A stretch of 20,545 nt of DNA from Rhizobacter sp. (GCA_025359585.1 JANYFX010000030.1:1-20545); one strand, 5' to 3'. Counted from the first letter of the stretch, positions 1 through 7,734 are shown. Numbers and translations are program-made. Notes: generated from the letters alone by a model not told the origin.

Positions 1-42
1 CCGAAGACTGCCAGACCTGACTCTCGTAGCGGCTCGCGCACC

Positions 43-849
43 ATGTCGAACATCCTCCTGAACGTCAACGGCATCGAGGTGATCTACAACCATGTGATCC
101 TCGTGCTCAAGGGCGTCTCGCTGCAGGTGCCTGAAGGCCGCATCGTCGCGCTGATGGGCGGCAATGGCGCGGGCAAGACGACCACCCTGCGGGCGGTGAG
201 CAACCTGCTGAGCAGCGAACGTGGTGCCGTCACGAAAGGCTCGATCGAGTTGCGCGGCGAGCGCATCGAAGCCCTCAGCACGAGCGAGATGGTGAACCGC
301 GGCGTGATCCAGGTGATGGAAGGGCGGCATTGTTTTGCGCACCTGACGATCGAAGAGAACCTGCTGACCGGCGCCTACACACGCAAGGACGGCAAGGCCG
401 GCGTGGCCGCCACGCTCGAGAAGGTCTACAACTATTTCCCGCGCCTGAAGACCCGCCGCAGCTCGCAGGCCGCCTACACCTCGGGCGGCGAACAGCAGAT
501 GTGCGCGATCGGCCGCGCGCTGATGGCCAACCCGAAGATGGTGCTGCTCGACGAACCCTCGATGGGCCTGGCGCCGCAAATCGTCGAAGAAGTGTTCGAG
601 ATCGTGAAGGACCTGAACACGCGCGAAGGCGTGACCTTTCTGCTGGCCGAGCAGAACACCAACATGGCGCTGCGTTATTCCGACTACGGGTACATCCTGG
701 AGAACGGCCGCATCGTGATGGACGGCGAGGCGAAGTCGCTGCGCGAGAACGAGGACGTGAAGGAGTTCTACCTCGGCATGGGCGGCGGCGACCGCAAGAG
801 CTTCAAGGACGTGAAGAGCTACAAGCGGCGCAAGCGCTGGCTCGCCTGA
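43..849 (+). CDS. LivF-type ABC transporter ATP-binding protein
   Basis: This is a cytoplasmic ATPase that powers a branched-chain amino acid-type (HAAT) uptake ABC transporter, as one of its two nucleotide-binding subunits. The Walker A motif GGNGAGKT lies at about residues 39-46, the Q-loop glutamine near residue 90, the signature TSGGEQQ at about 146-152 (the usual leading Leu is Thr) and Walker B MVLLDEP at 166-172, followed by a LivF-like AEQNTNMAL segment. The 268-residue length exceeds the usual ~235 because of a strongly basic C-terminal tail (about residues 247-268, rich in Lys and Arg). I recall such tails in LivF copies that sit beside PaaK-like ligases. No matching permease lies next to it inside the window; the rest of the cluster is probably upstream of base 1. 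The ATG at 43 has no clear ribosome binding site. The substrate is unknown; an aromatic or other carboxylic acid is a guess from the neighbouring ligase. Confidence 0.93.
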   Translation: MSNILLNVNGIEVIYNHVILVLKGVSLQVPEGRIVALMGGNGAGKTTTLRAVSNLLSSERGAVTKGSIELRGERIEALSTSEMVNRGVIQVMEGRHCFAHLTIEENLLTGAYTRKDGKAGVAATLEKVYNYFPRLKTRRSSQAAYTSGGEQQMCAIGRALMANPKMVLLDEPSMGLAPQIVEEVFEIVKDLNTREGVTFLLAEQNTNMALRYSDYGYILENGRIVMDGEAKSLRENEDVKEFYLGMGGGDRKSFKDVKSYKRRKRWLA

Positions 850-872
850 GTGTCGAAGAGAGGAGAAGCGCC

Positions 873-1145
873 ATGGCCCACGCCGACGAAGCCGCCCTGC
901 AACGCCTGCTGCCGCTGCTGCGCCAGCTGCGCGAGATCAAAGGGCTGCGCGAGATGAAGCCGGGCATCTTCTACATGAAGGGCAGCGCTTTCATCCACTT
1001 CCACGACGAAGCCGGCGCGCTCGTGGCCGACCTGAAAAAAGCAGGCGGCTCGGGCTTCGACCGCTACCCCGTGGACACCCCGCCCGGCCAGCGCAAGCTG
1101 GTCGACGACGCCAAACGCCGCGCCGGCCGCAGCGATGAAGACTGA
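873..1145 (+). CDS. Small conserved hypothetical protein between livF and PaaK-like gene
   Basis: This 90-residue soluble protein belongs to no family I can name. Its start is well supported: a GAGAGGAG Shine-Dalgarno stretch ends 7 bases before the ATG at 873. The N-terminal third looks helical (repeated Leu and Arg). The middle holds a hydrophobic, beta-like stretch with FYMKG and FIHFHDE, and the C-terminus is charged and helical (KRRAGRSDED). It lies 23 bases after the LivF gene, and its last 11 bases overlap the start of the PaaK-like gene, so the three genes are almost certainly one transcript. That arrangement suggests a role linked to the ligase or to the transported substrate, but nothing in the sequence shows what it does. 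No signal peptide or membrane segment is visible. Confidence 0.8.
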   Translation: MAHADEAALQRLLPLLRQLREIKGLREMKPGIFYMKGSAFIHFHDEAGALVADLKKAGGSGFDRYPVDTPPGQRKLVDDAKRRAGRSDED

Positions 1146-2427
1146 GAGCCGCACCTTGAATTCAGACTCTTCCCACTACGACGCGCTCGAGACCCGAAGC
1201 ACCGAACAACGCGAGCAAGCGTTGATGGCCGCGCTCTCGGCGCAGATCGCCCACGCACAAGCGCGCGCCCCTGCATTCGCCCGCAGCCTGGCGGACGTGA
1301 GCGCTGCGCAGGTGACCAGCCTTGGCGCGCTCGCGTGCCTGCCGGTGATCCGCAAACACGAGTTGCTGGAACGCCAGGGCGATGCCGGTGCACCCGATGT
1401 GTTCGGCGGCTTCTCCGCCATCGGCTGGGGCGCACGGCCCGCCACGCAACGTGCGCTGCGCGTGTTCGCCTCGCCCGGCCCGATCTACGAACCCGAAGGG
1501 TCGAACCCCGACTACTGGCGCATGGCGCGCGCCTTGTTCGCCGCGGGCTTTCGCGCCGGCGACCTGGTGCACAACAGCTTCAGCTACCACTTCACGCCGG
1601 CCGGCGCGATGATGGAAAGTGGCGCGTTCGCGGTCGGCTGCACCGTCTTCCCGGCCGGCACCGGGCAGACCGAACAGCAGGTGCAGGCGATGGCGGCCTT
1701 GAAGCCGGCCGGCTACATCGGCACGCCGAGCTTCCTGAAGATCATTCTGGAAAAGGCCGCCGAGAGCGGCCTCGCACTGCCTTGGTTGAAGAAGGCCTCG
1801 GTCGGCGGCGAAGCCTTCACACCGAGCCTGCGCGACTGGTTCGCCGAGCGTGGCGTCACCGCCTACCAAAGTTACGGCACGGCCGACCTGGGCCTCGTCG
1901 CTTATGAAACCGAAGCCCGCGAAGGCCTGGTGCTCGACGAAGGCGTGATCGTCGAAATCGTGCGCCCCGGCACCGGCGACCCGGTGCCCGAGGGAGAAGT
2001 CGGCGAAGTGGTCGTGACGACGCTGAACCCCGCCTACCCGCTGATCCGCTTCGGTACCGGCGACCTCTCGGCCGTGCTGCCGGGCCACTGCCCGAGCGGG
2101 CGCACCAACACGCGCATCAAGGGATGGATGGGCCGCGCCGACCAAACGGCCAAAGTGCGCGGCATGTTCGTGCACCCGGCGCAGGTGGCGGAGATCGCGC
2201 GCCGCCACCCCGAAGTGCGCAAGGCGCGGCTGGTGGTCAGCGGCGAGATGGCGAACGACCGCATGCTGCTCAGCGTCGAGGTCGAAGGCACACCCGAAGG
2301 CCTTGCCGCACGCCTGACCGAGACCGTGCGCGAAGTGACCAAGCTGCGCAGCGAGATCGCCTTGTGCGCAGCGGGCAGTCTCCCCAACGACGGCAAGGTA
2401 ATCGAAGACGCGCGCCGCTACACATGA
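1135..2427 (+). CDS. PaaK-like phenylacetate-CoA ligase family protein with degenerate P-loop
   Basis: This is a 430-residue member of the adenylate-forming phenylacetate-CoA ligase family, predicted to act in the cytoplasm on a carboxylic acid. Core motifs are visible: YQSYGTADLG at about 244-253 (A5), RFGTGDLS at 305-312 (A7), WMGRADQTAKVRG at 331-343 (A8, hinge) and NDGKVIEDAR near the end, with Lys421 as the candidate A10 lysine. The phosphate-binding loop, normally SSGTTGKPT in PaaK, is replaced by FASPGPIYEPEG at about 111-122, so ordinary ATP-dependent activation is doubtful. The gene overlaps the upstream small gene by 11 bases, which suggests translational coupling. The ATG at 1135 lacks a ribosome binding site; a TTG at 1156 preceded by GAGAG is an alternative start. 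The substrate cannot be read from the sequence. Confidence 0.88.
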   Translation: MKTESRTLNSDSSHYDALETRSTEQREQALMAALSAQIAHAQARAPAFARSLADVSAAQVTSLGALACLPVIRKHELLERQGDAGAPDVFGGFSAIGWGARPATQRALRVFASPGPIYEPEGSNPDYWRMARALFAAGFRAGDLVHNSFSYHFTPAGAMMESGAFAVGCTVFPAGTGQTEQQVQAMAALKPAGYIGTPSFLKIILEKAAESGLALPWLKKASVGGEAFTPSLRDWFAERGVTAYQSYGTADLGLVAYETEAREGLVLDEGVIVEIVRPGTGDPVPEGEVGEVVVTTLNPAYPLIRFGTGDLSAVLPGHCPSGRTNTRIKGWMGRADQTAKVRGMFVHPAQVAEIARRHPEVRKARLVVSGEMANDRMLLSVEVEGTPEGLAARLTETVREVTKLRSEIALCAAGSLPNDGKVIEDARRYT

Positions 2428-2478
2428 CCTGACGGCGCAAGGGATTACGTAGTTTCCGCCATGCCACACGGCAGGCCA

Positions 2479-2493
2479 GCGATTGACAATCGC
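2479..2493. promoter_or_regulatory. Palindrome with embedded TTGACA upstream of the TctC-type gene
   Basis: GCGATTG-A-CAATCGC is a perfect 7-base inverted repeat around one central base, 36 bases before the start of the binding-protein gene at 2529. It contains a perfect -35-type hexamer TTGACA at 2483-2488. I see no convincing -10 box at 16-18 bases spacing. An operator for a dimeric regulator is a reasonable reading, but it is inference. Confidence 0.35.
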
Positions 2494-2528
2494 GCGTCGG
2501 AAATCAACGCAGCCGTGAAAGCCCCTCC

Positions 2529-3500
2529 ATGAAACGAATTCTTCTCGCCACTGTGGCCACTCTTTTCGCCGCGGCCGCCGTCGCTGAATACCCCGACAAG
2601 CCGATCACGATCGTCGTGCCGTTCGCCGCCGGCGGCCCCACCGACAAGGTGGCGCGCGACCTCGCCGAAGCGCTGCGCAAGCCGCTCGGCGGCCAGTCGA
2701 TCATTATCGAGAACGTGGGCGGTGCCGGTGGCACGCTCGGCGCGGCCAAGGTGTCGAAGGCCAGCAACGACGGCTACACGCTGCTGCTGCACCACATCGG
2801 CATGAGCACCTCGCCGGCGCTGTACCGCAAGATGGCCTACGACACGCTGGGCGACTTCGAGTACCTGGGCATGATCAACGAGGTGCCGATGACGCTGATC
2901 GGCAAACCCACGCTGCCGGCCAACACCTACCCCGAACTGGTGAAGTGGCTTGAAGCGAACAAGGGCAAGATCAACCTCGCCAACGCCGGTCTCGGCGCCG
3001 CTTCGCACCTGTGCGGTCTGCTGTTGCAGAGCACGCTGAAGATCGACATGCAGACTGTTCCCTACAAGGGCACGGGCCCGGCCATGACCGACCTGCTCGG
3101 CGGCCAGGTCGACCTGATGTGCGACCAGACCACCAACACCTCGACCCAGATCGAAGCCGGCAAGGTCAAGGCCTATGCCGTGACTTCGGCCAAGCGCCTG
3201 ACGACACCGGCGCTGAAGAACTTGCCGACGCTCGACGAAGCCGGCCTGAAGGGCTTCAACGTCTCGATCTGGCACGGCATGTACGCGCCCAAAGGCACGC
3301 CCAAGGCCGTCACCGACAAGATCAACGCCGCCTTGCGCGTGGCGCTGAAAGACGCCGAGTTCGTCAAGCGTGAAGAAGCGCTGGGCGCGGTGGTGGTGAC
3401 CGACGCGCGCCTGGCCGGCGCCGAGCACAAGAAGTTCGTCGAGGCCGAGATCAACAAGTGGGGCCCGGTGATCAAGGCTGCAGGCCAGTACGCAGACTGA
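2529..3500 (+). CDS. Bug/TctC-family tripartite tricarboxylate transporter substrate-binding protein
   Basis: This is a 323-residue periplasmic solute-binding protein of the Bug (TctC) family, which is greatly expanded in Burkholderiales and usually binds carboxylates. An N-terminal signal peptide is evident: MKR, a hydrophobic stretch, and a likely cleavage after AVA at about residue 19, followed by the family-typical YPDKPITIVVPFAAGGPTD. Further family landmarks are the PYKGTGPA segment and GGQVDLMCD. No TctA or TctB membrane partners are nearby, so it is an orphan copy, which is common for this family. It follows the PaaK-like gene by about 100 bases on the same strand, and that gap holds a palindrome. 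Co-function with the ligase cluster is possible but not shown. The start at 2529 fits the signal peptide, though no strong ribosome binding site is present. Confidence 0.93.
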   Translation: MKRILLATVATLFAAAAVAEYPDKPITIVVPFAAGGPTDKVARDLAEALRKPLGGQSIIIENVGGAGGTLGAAKVSKASNDGYTLLLHHIGMSTSPALYRKMAYDTLGDFEYLGMINEVPMTLIGKPTLPANTYPELVKWLEANKGKINLANAGLGAASHLCGLLLQSTLKIDMQTVPYKGTGPAMTDLLGGQVDLMCDQTTNTSTQIEAGKVKAYAVTSAKRLTTPALKNLPTLDEAGLKGFNVSIWHGMYAPKGTPKAVTDKINAALRVALKDAEFVKREEALGAVVVTDARLAGAEHKKFVEAEINKWGPVIKAAGQYAD

Positions 3501-3508
3501 AGATGAAG

Positions 3509-3539
3509 CGTGGTCCGTGCCGTCAGTGCATGGACCACG
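3509..3539. terminator. Hairpin between convergent tctC-type gene and dtd
   Basis: The arms CGTGGTCCGTGC (3509-3520) and GCATGGACCACG (3528-3539) pair over 12 positions with one G-T pair, leaving a 7-base loop that contains the dtd stop codon. The hairpin sits exactly at the 22-base gap between two convergent genes, the position of a bidirectional terminator. Neither side has a T-tract, so factor-independent termination is uncertain. Confidence 0.45.
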
Positions 3540-3981
3540 GTGATTGCAGCGTGATCGGGATGGTCACCGGCCCGTCGTTGACGAGGCTGACCTGCATCTC
3601 GGCACCGAACTCGCCACAGGCCACAGGCGCGTGCAGCTGGCGCGCGGTGGCCAGCACCCGCTCGTAGAGCCGCCGCCCGAGCTCGGGCGCGGCGGCGGCC
3701 GTGAAACTCGGGCGGTTGCCGCCGGACACGTCGGCCGCGAGCGTGAACTGGCTGACGATCAAGAGGCCGCCCTTCACGTCGACGAGGCTCAAGTTCATCT
3801 TGCCGGCGGCGTCGGAAAAGATGCGCAGCTTGAGCAGCTTGGCGACGAGCTTGTCGGCCAATGCTTCGTCGTCGGTGGGCTCGGCGCAGACGAAGACCAG
3901 CAAGCCCTGTTCGATCGCGCCGATGGTGGCGCCGTTCACCGCCACAGAAGCGCGAGCGACACGCTGAACCAGCGCGATCAA
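3523..3981 (-). CDS. dtd: D-aminoacyl-tRNA deacylase
   Basis: This enzyme hydrolyses D-aminoacyl-tRNAs (classically D-Tyr-tRNA(Tyr)) and achiral Gly mischarged on tRNA(Ala), keeping D-residues out of translation. The 152-residue protein begins MIALVQRVARASV, as in E. coli Dtd, and has both active-site signatures: SQFTLAAD at about 77-84 and NDGPVT at 135-140 (the Gly-cisPro chirality filter). Translation must start at a TTG (3981-3979), because the family's N-terminus begins exactly there and the reading frame has no nearby ATG. The TTG overlaps the TGA stop of the upstream metal-transporter gene in the sequence TTGA, so it is probably translated by reinitiation. It shares an operon with tyrS, whose product can mischarge D-Tyr, which gives a clear functional link. 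Confidence 0.95.
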   Translation of the reverse strand: MIALVQRVARASVAVNGATIGAIEQGLLVFVCAEPTDDEALADKLVAKLLKLRIFSDAAGKMNLSLVDVKGGLLIVSQFTLAADVSGGNRPSFTAAAAPELGRRLYERVLATARQLHAPVACGEFGAEMQVSLVNDGPVTIPITLQSPWSMH

Positions 3982-4883
3982 GACACCGCCTTGGCGCGTT
4001 CGTCGTCGCTCTGGTCGAAGCGCGCTTCCACGTTCGACGGCAGCAACTGGATCGACGCACGCAGCCCCGGCACGTCGTTCATCAAGGCCTGTTCGACATC
4101 GGCCCGCAAGGCCGCGGCGCGGCCGAGCGTCCAGCCCGCAGGCATGTGCATGTGCACGTCGAGAAAACGGCGCTGGCCGGCACGGCGTGTGACGAGGTGG
4201 TCGAAGCGGATCGTGCTGTGCGCGAACTGCGCCAGCGTGCGGTCGATCTGCACGCGCACTTCGGGCTCGAGCGCGCTGTCCATCAGCCCTTCGACCGAGC
4301 GCCACGCGAGGTGCGCGGCTTCGCGCAGGATGTTGAGCGCCACCCCGATGGCGAGCAGCGGGTCGAGCCAGAGCCAGCCGGTGAGGTGCACGCCGATCAG
4401 GCCGACGACGACGCCGGCGGAAGTCCACACGTCGGTGTAGAGGTGGCGCGCGTCGGCTTCGAGCACGATCGAGCGGTGCTCGATTGATGCCGCCATCATT
4501 CGCCACGCCAGCACGCCGTTGAGCGCCGAGCTGAGCGCCGCCAGCACCAGGCCCCAGCCGAGCGACTCCAGCGGCTGCGGGTTGAAAAAGCGATGGGCCG
4601 CGGCCCAGATGATGCCGGCGGCCGCACCGGCGATCAGCAGGCCTTCGAACCCGCTGGAAAAGTACTCGGCCTTGCTGTGGCCGAAGGGGTGGTCGTCGTC
4701 GGCCGGGCGCTGCGCGATGATGACCATCGCCAGGCCGAAGAGCGCCGAGGCGAGGTTGACGAAGGACTCCATCGCGTCCGACAGCAGGCCGACCGAATCG
4801 GTGATCCACCACGCCGCCGTCTTCATCACGATGGTAACGACCGCTGCTGCGATCGACAGCTTGAGGAGTGTCTTGACTTGCAC
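3978..4883 (-). CDS. Cation diffusion facilitator (CDF) family metal efflux transporter
   Basis: This 301-residue inner-membrane divalent-metal/proton antiporter has several hydrophobic membrane helices in its first ~200 residues and a C-terminal cytoplasmic domain (VHMHMPAGWTLG near 245). CDF landmarks are LLSDAMESFVN in helix 2 (Asp36), DDDHPFGHSKAEY in the following loop, and EADARHLYTDVW with the HxxxD pair His147/Asp151 in helix 5. In the helix-2 site the second acidic residue seen in FieF/YiiP-type proteins appears to be Ser40, so the metal (Zn, Fe, Mn or Co) is not assigned. The start is a GTG at 4883 that overlaps the tyrS stop codon by one base (TAGTG). There is no ribosome binding site, which implies coupling to tyrS translation. 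Its end overlaps dtd by four bases. Confidence 0.93.
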   Translation of the reverse strand: MQVKTLLKLSIAAAVVTIVMKTAAWWITDSVGLLSDAMESFVNLASALFGLAMVIIAQRPADDDHPFGHSKAEYFSSGFEGLLIAGAAAGIIWAAAHRFFNPQPLESLGWGLVLAALSSALNGVLAWRMMAASIEHRSIVLEADARHLYTDVWTSAGVVVGLIGVHLTGWLWLDPLLAIGVALNILREAAHLAWRSVEGLMDSALEPEVRVQIDRTLAQFAHSTIRFDHLVTRRAGQRRFLDVHMHMPAGWTLGRAAALRADVEQALMNDVPGLRASIQLLPSNVEARFDQSDDERAKAVS

Positions 4884-6130
4884 TACGAGAGCGTCACGCG
4901 CGCGAACTTGCGCTTGCCGACCTGCACGACGTAGGTGCCGGCGCCGAGTTTGAGGCCGCGGTCGTTGATCAGCCCGCCGTCGATGCGAACCCCGTTGCCG
5001 TCGACCAGGCGCAAGGCTTCGCTGCTCGACGGTGCGAGGTTGGCCTGCTTCAGCAAAGCCCCGATGCCGAGCGGCGCGCCGCTGAGCGAGACCGCGTCGA
5101 TCTGGTCGGGCACACCGCCGCGCGCGCGGTGATTGAAGTCGGTTTCGGCGGCTTCGGCGGCGGCGGCGCTGTGAAAGCGCGTGGTGATTTCCTTGGCCAG
5201 CAGCACCTTCGCGTCTTTCGGGTTGCGCCCGCCGTCGACCTCGGCCTTGAGCTTGGCCATCTCAAGCTCGGGCAGGAAGCTCAACAAGGTGAAGTAGCGC
5301 CACATCAGCGTGTCGCTGATCGACAGCAGCTTGGCGAACATGTCGTTCGGCGCGTCTGTGATACCGATGGTGTTGCCCTTGCTCTTCGACATCTTCTCGA
5401 CGCCGTCGAGCCCTTCGAGCAGCGGCATCGTCAGGATGCACTGTGGCTCCTGGCCGTATTCGCTTTGCAGCGCGCGGCCGACGAGCAGGTTGAACTTCTG
5501 GTCAGTGCCGCCGAGTTCAATGTCGCTCTTGAGCGCGACCGAGTCGTAGCCTTGCATCAGCGGGTAAAGAAACTCGTGGACCGAGATCGGCGTGCCATTC
5601 TTGAAGCGCTCGCTGAAGTCGTTGCGTTCCATCATGCGGGCGACCGTGTACTTGGCGGCGAGCTGGATCAAACCGCGCGCGCCGAGCGGGTCGCTCCATT
5701 CGGAGTTGTAGCGAACCTCGGTCTTGGCCGGGTCAAGCACGAGGCTCGCCTGCTGGTAGTAGGTCTTGGCGTTGTCTTCGATCTGCTCGCGGGTGAGTGG
5801 TGGGCGCGTGGTGTTGCGGCCCGACGGGTCGCCGATCATCGAGGTGAAGTCGCCGACCAGAAAGATCACGGTGTGACCCAGGTCCTGCAACTGCCGCATC
5901 TTGTTCATCACCACGGTGTGGCCGAGGTGCAGGTCGGGCGCTGTCGGGTCCATGCCGAGCTTGATTCTGAGTGGCACGCCGGTTGCTTCTGAGCGTGCAA
6001 GCTTGGCGATCCAGTCGGGTTCGGGTAACAGCTCGTCACAGCCGCGTTTCGAGATCGCGAGAGCACTCAGAACTCGGTCGGTCACAGGGTGTTTGGGCGG
6101 AGCCGGAACTGGAGTGGAAGGCAAGGACAT
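4883..6130 (-). CDS. tyrS: Tyrosyl-tRNA synthetase (KMSKS-type)
   Basis: This class I synthetase attaches tyrosine to tRNA(Tyr) in the cytoplasm. The 415-residue product has the HIGH-type motif HLGH at about 68-71, a KMSKS loop at 246-250, tyrosine-pocket segments (LMQGYDSVAL, GGTDQKFN) and a C-terminal S4 RNA-binding domain (about 350-415, containing VRIDGGLINDRG). The KMSKS sequence places it with the TyrZ-like subgroup rather than the KFGKT-type E. coli TyrS. I chose the ATG at 6130; an in-frame TTG at 6157 would add nine residues but would sit almost at the predicted transcript start. No strong ribosome binding site is seen. It is the first gene of the tyrS-CDF-dtd operon. Confidence 0.96.
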   Translation of the reverse strand: MSLPSTPVPAPPKHPVTDRVLSALAISKRGCDELLPEPDWIAKLARSEATGVPLRIKLGMDPTAPDLHLGHTVVMNKMRQLQDLGHTVIFLVGDFTSMIGDPSGRNTTRPPLTREQIEDNAKTYYQQASLVLDPAKTEVRYNSEWSDPLGARGLIQLAAKYTVARMMERNDFSERFKNGTPISVHEFLYPLMQGYDSVALKSDIELGGTDQKFNLLVGRALQSEYGQEPQCILTMPLLEGLDGVEKMSKSKGNTIGITDAPNDMFAKLLSISDTLMWRYFTLLSFLPELEMAKLKAEVDGGRNPKDAKVLLAKEITTRFHSAAAAEAAETDFNHRARGGVPDQIDAVSLSGAPLGIGALLKQANLAPSSSEALRLVDGNGVRIDGGLINDRGLKLGAGTYVVQVGKRKFARVTLS

Positions 6131-6166
6131 TCGGGGCTTTTCAGGAGATGGGCGCAAAGCCGGGTC

Positions 6167-6172
6167 GGTATA
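6167..6172 (-). promoter_or_regulatory. Possible -10 element for the tyrS operon
   Basis: On the minus strand the hexamer TATACC occurs about 37 bases before the tyrS ATG, giving an expected transcript start near 6160. No good -35 is found at normal spacing. The same bases read TATACT on the plus strand (6169-6174) and could serve the divergent M23 gene instead. The remainder of the 6131-6345 gap shows no RNA gene or convincing hairpin. Confidence 0.25.
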
Positions 6173-6345
6173 CTGCGCGGCTGCTCAGAACGGGCTCCCG
6201 CACTGCAACGGCGAGCGATGAGAGCGAGGCCTTCGAGGCGCCACGATTCTAGTGGACGCCTCACCGGGCCTCAGGGACACACACACCGAAGCGCAGGCCC
6301 ACGTTGCCAGCGCTCGCACACAGAGCGAAACGCTCCGGGACAGAA

Positions 6346-7734
6346 TTGAAATCAACGGTCTTGATCGATCGCGCCGTGGCTTCCGCCAGCGCGCGCGCAG
6401 GCAGCTTTGTCCGCAATCACCCGCGCAGCCTCACGGCGGCCGTGATGTTCGCGCTCGCCGGCTTCGGCGCGGCCGCCTTCGGCATTGCGCCGATGGTGCC
6501 GGATGCGTCGGATTTGCCGAAGCGGCTGGTGACGGAAATCGTCACACCCGACAGCATGCAGTCACAACTCGACGCATTGGCCGAGCACGCGTTGGAGCTT
6601 TACAGAACCGACCTGACCCGTTCGAGCGACACCGCCGACAGCCTGCTGAAGCGGTTGAACGTGAGCGACGCAGCGGCGGCCGCGTTCCTGCGCAGCGACT
6701 CGACTGCGCGCAAGTTGCTCGAAGGCCGCGCCGGCAAGATGGTTCGTGTGCAGACCGATGAAAGCGGCGCACTGACCGAACTGGTCGCGCGTTATGCCGC
6801 CTCGAATTCCGAGGCAGCGGCCACGCAGTTTCAGCGGCTGCGCGTGATGCGCATCGCCGGCAAGCTGCTCGCCACGGTCGAGACCGCCCCACTCGAAGCG
6901 CAGGTGCGCATGGGCAGCGGCACGATCCGCTCGTCGCTGTTCGCAGCGACCGACGATGCGCGCATTCCCGACGCGGTGGCGACCCAATTGGCCGAGGTCT
7001 TTTCGACCGACATCGACTTCCACCGCGAGCTGCGCAAGGGCGACACCTTCTCGGTCGTCTACGAAGCCATGACGGCCGACGGCGAGCCCATCACCTGGGG
7101 TACATCGACTGGCAAGGTGCTTGCCGCCGATTTTGTCAACAACGGCCGTTCTTACTCTGCCGTGTGGTTCAAGGACAGCCAGGGCAAGGGCGCTTACTAC
7201 GGCTTGGATAGCCAGAGCAAACGCCGTGCGTTCCTGGCCAGTCCGATGGAATTTTCACGCGTGACCTCGGGCTTCGCGATGCGCATGCACCCGATCCAGA
7301 ACATCTGGAAGCAGCACAAGGGCGTGGACTACGGTGCGCCCACCGGCACGCCGGTTCGTGTGGTCGGCGACGGTGTGGTCGAGTTCGCCGGGCACCAGAA
7401 CGGCTATGGCAACGTGATCGAGATCCGCCACAGCAACCAGCGCTCCACGCTCTACGCGCACCTGAGCCGCATCGACGTGCGCAAGGGCCAGCATGTGGAG
7501 CAAGGCACACGCATCGGCGCGGTCGGATCGACCGGCTGGGCGACCGGGCCGCACCTGCACTTCGAAGTGAAGGTCGGCGGCCAGCAGCAAGACCCGATGA
7601 TCATGGCCAAGGCCTCCGAAGCCGTGGCCCTCACGCCTGCGGGCAAGGCAGAATTTGCGCTGCTCGCGCGCAGCGTGAAAGGCCAGCTCGACGTGGCCGA
7701 CAGCGTCCGGAACTCGGGTGCTTCGGTCGAATAG
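6346..7734 (+). CDS. Membrane-anchored M23 (LytM) murein endopeptidase
   Basis: This is a zinc metallopeptidase predicted to cut peptide cross-links in peptidoglycan, allowing wall growth. It has an N-terminal membrane anchor (about residues 29-48 from this start), a periplasmic region with a helical part and an OapA/LysM-like intermediate domain, and a C-terminal LytM domain. Zinc and catalytic motifs are HKGVDYG (His324 and Asp328), YAHLS (His372) and HLHFEV (His403 and His405). All four motif positions are intact, so it should be an active enzyme and not an EnvC/NlpD-type activator. The start is uncertain because no ATG lies before the anchor. TTG at 6346 follows GGGA by 5 bases and gives a natural MKSTVLIDR start; TTG at 6304 and 6361 and GTG at 6376 are alternatives. 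It precedes anmK by 45 bases, probably as one unit. Confidence 0.9.
   Translation: MKSTVLIDRAVASASARAGSFVRNHPRSLTAAVMFALAGFGAAAFGIAPMVPDASDLPKRLVTEIVTPDSMQSQLDALAEHALELYRTDLTRSSDTADSLLKRLNVSDAAAAAFLRSDSTARKLLEGRAGKMVRVQTDESGALTELVARYAASNSEAAATQFQRLRVMRIAGKLLATVETAPLEAQVRMGSGTIRSSLFAATDDARIPDAVATQLAEVFSTDIDFHRELRKGDTFSVVYEAMTADGEPITWGTSTGKVLAADFVNNGRSYSAVWFKDSQGKGAYYGLDSQSKRRAFLASPMEFSRVTSGFAMRMHPIQNIWKQHKGVDYGAPTGTPVRVVGDGVVEFAGHQNGYGNVIEIRHSNQRSTLYAHLSRIDVRKGQHVEQGTRIGAVGSTGWATGPHLHFEVKVGGQQQDPMIMAKASEAVALTPAGKAEFALLARSVKGQLDVADSVRNSGASVE

Noticed and set aside
1..42. Possible 3' end of an upstream gene with a TGA at 18-20
   Set aside because: Only five codons would be visible, which is too little to support a feature.
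1162..2469. Long open frame on the minus strand, opposite the PaaK-like gene
   Set aside because: Composition (Ala/Arg/His-rich, no domain) is that of an antisense shadow in high-GC DNA; the plus-strand gene has clear family motifs.
6131..6157. Nine-residue N-terminal extension of tyrS from a TTG at 6157
   Set aside because: The ATG at 6130 gives a normal start, and the TTG lies close to the predicted transcript start without a ribosome binding site.
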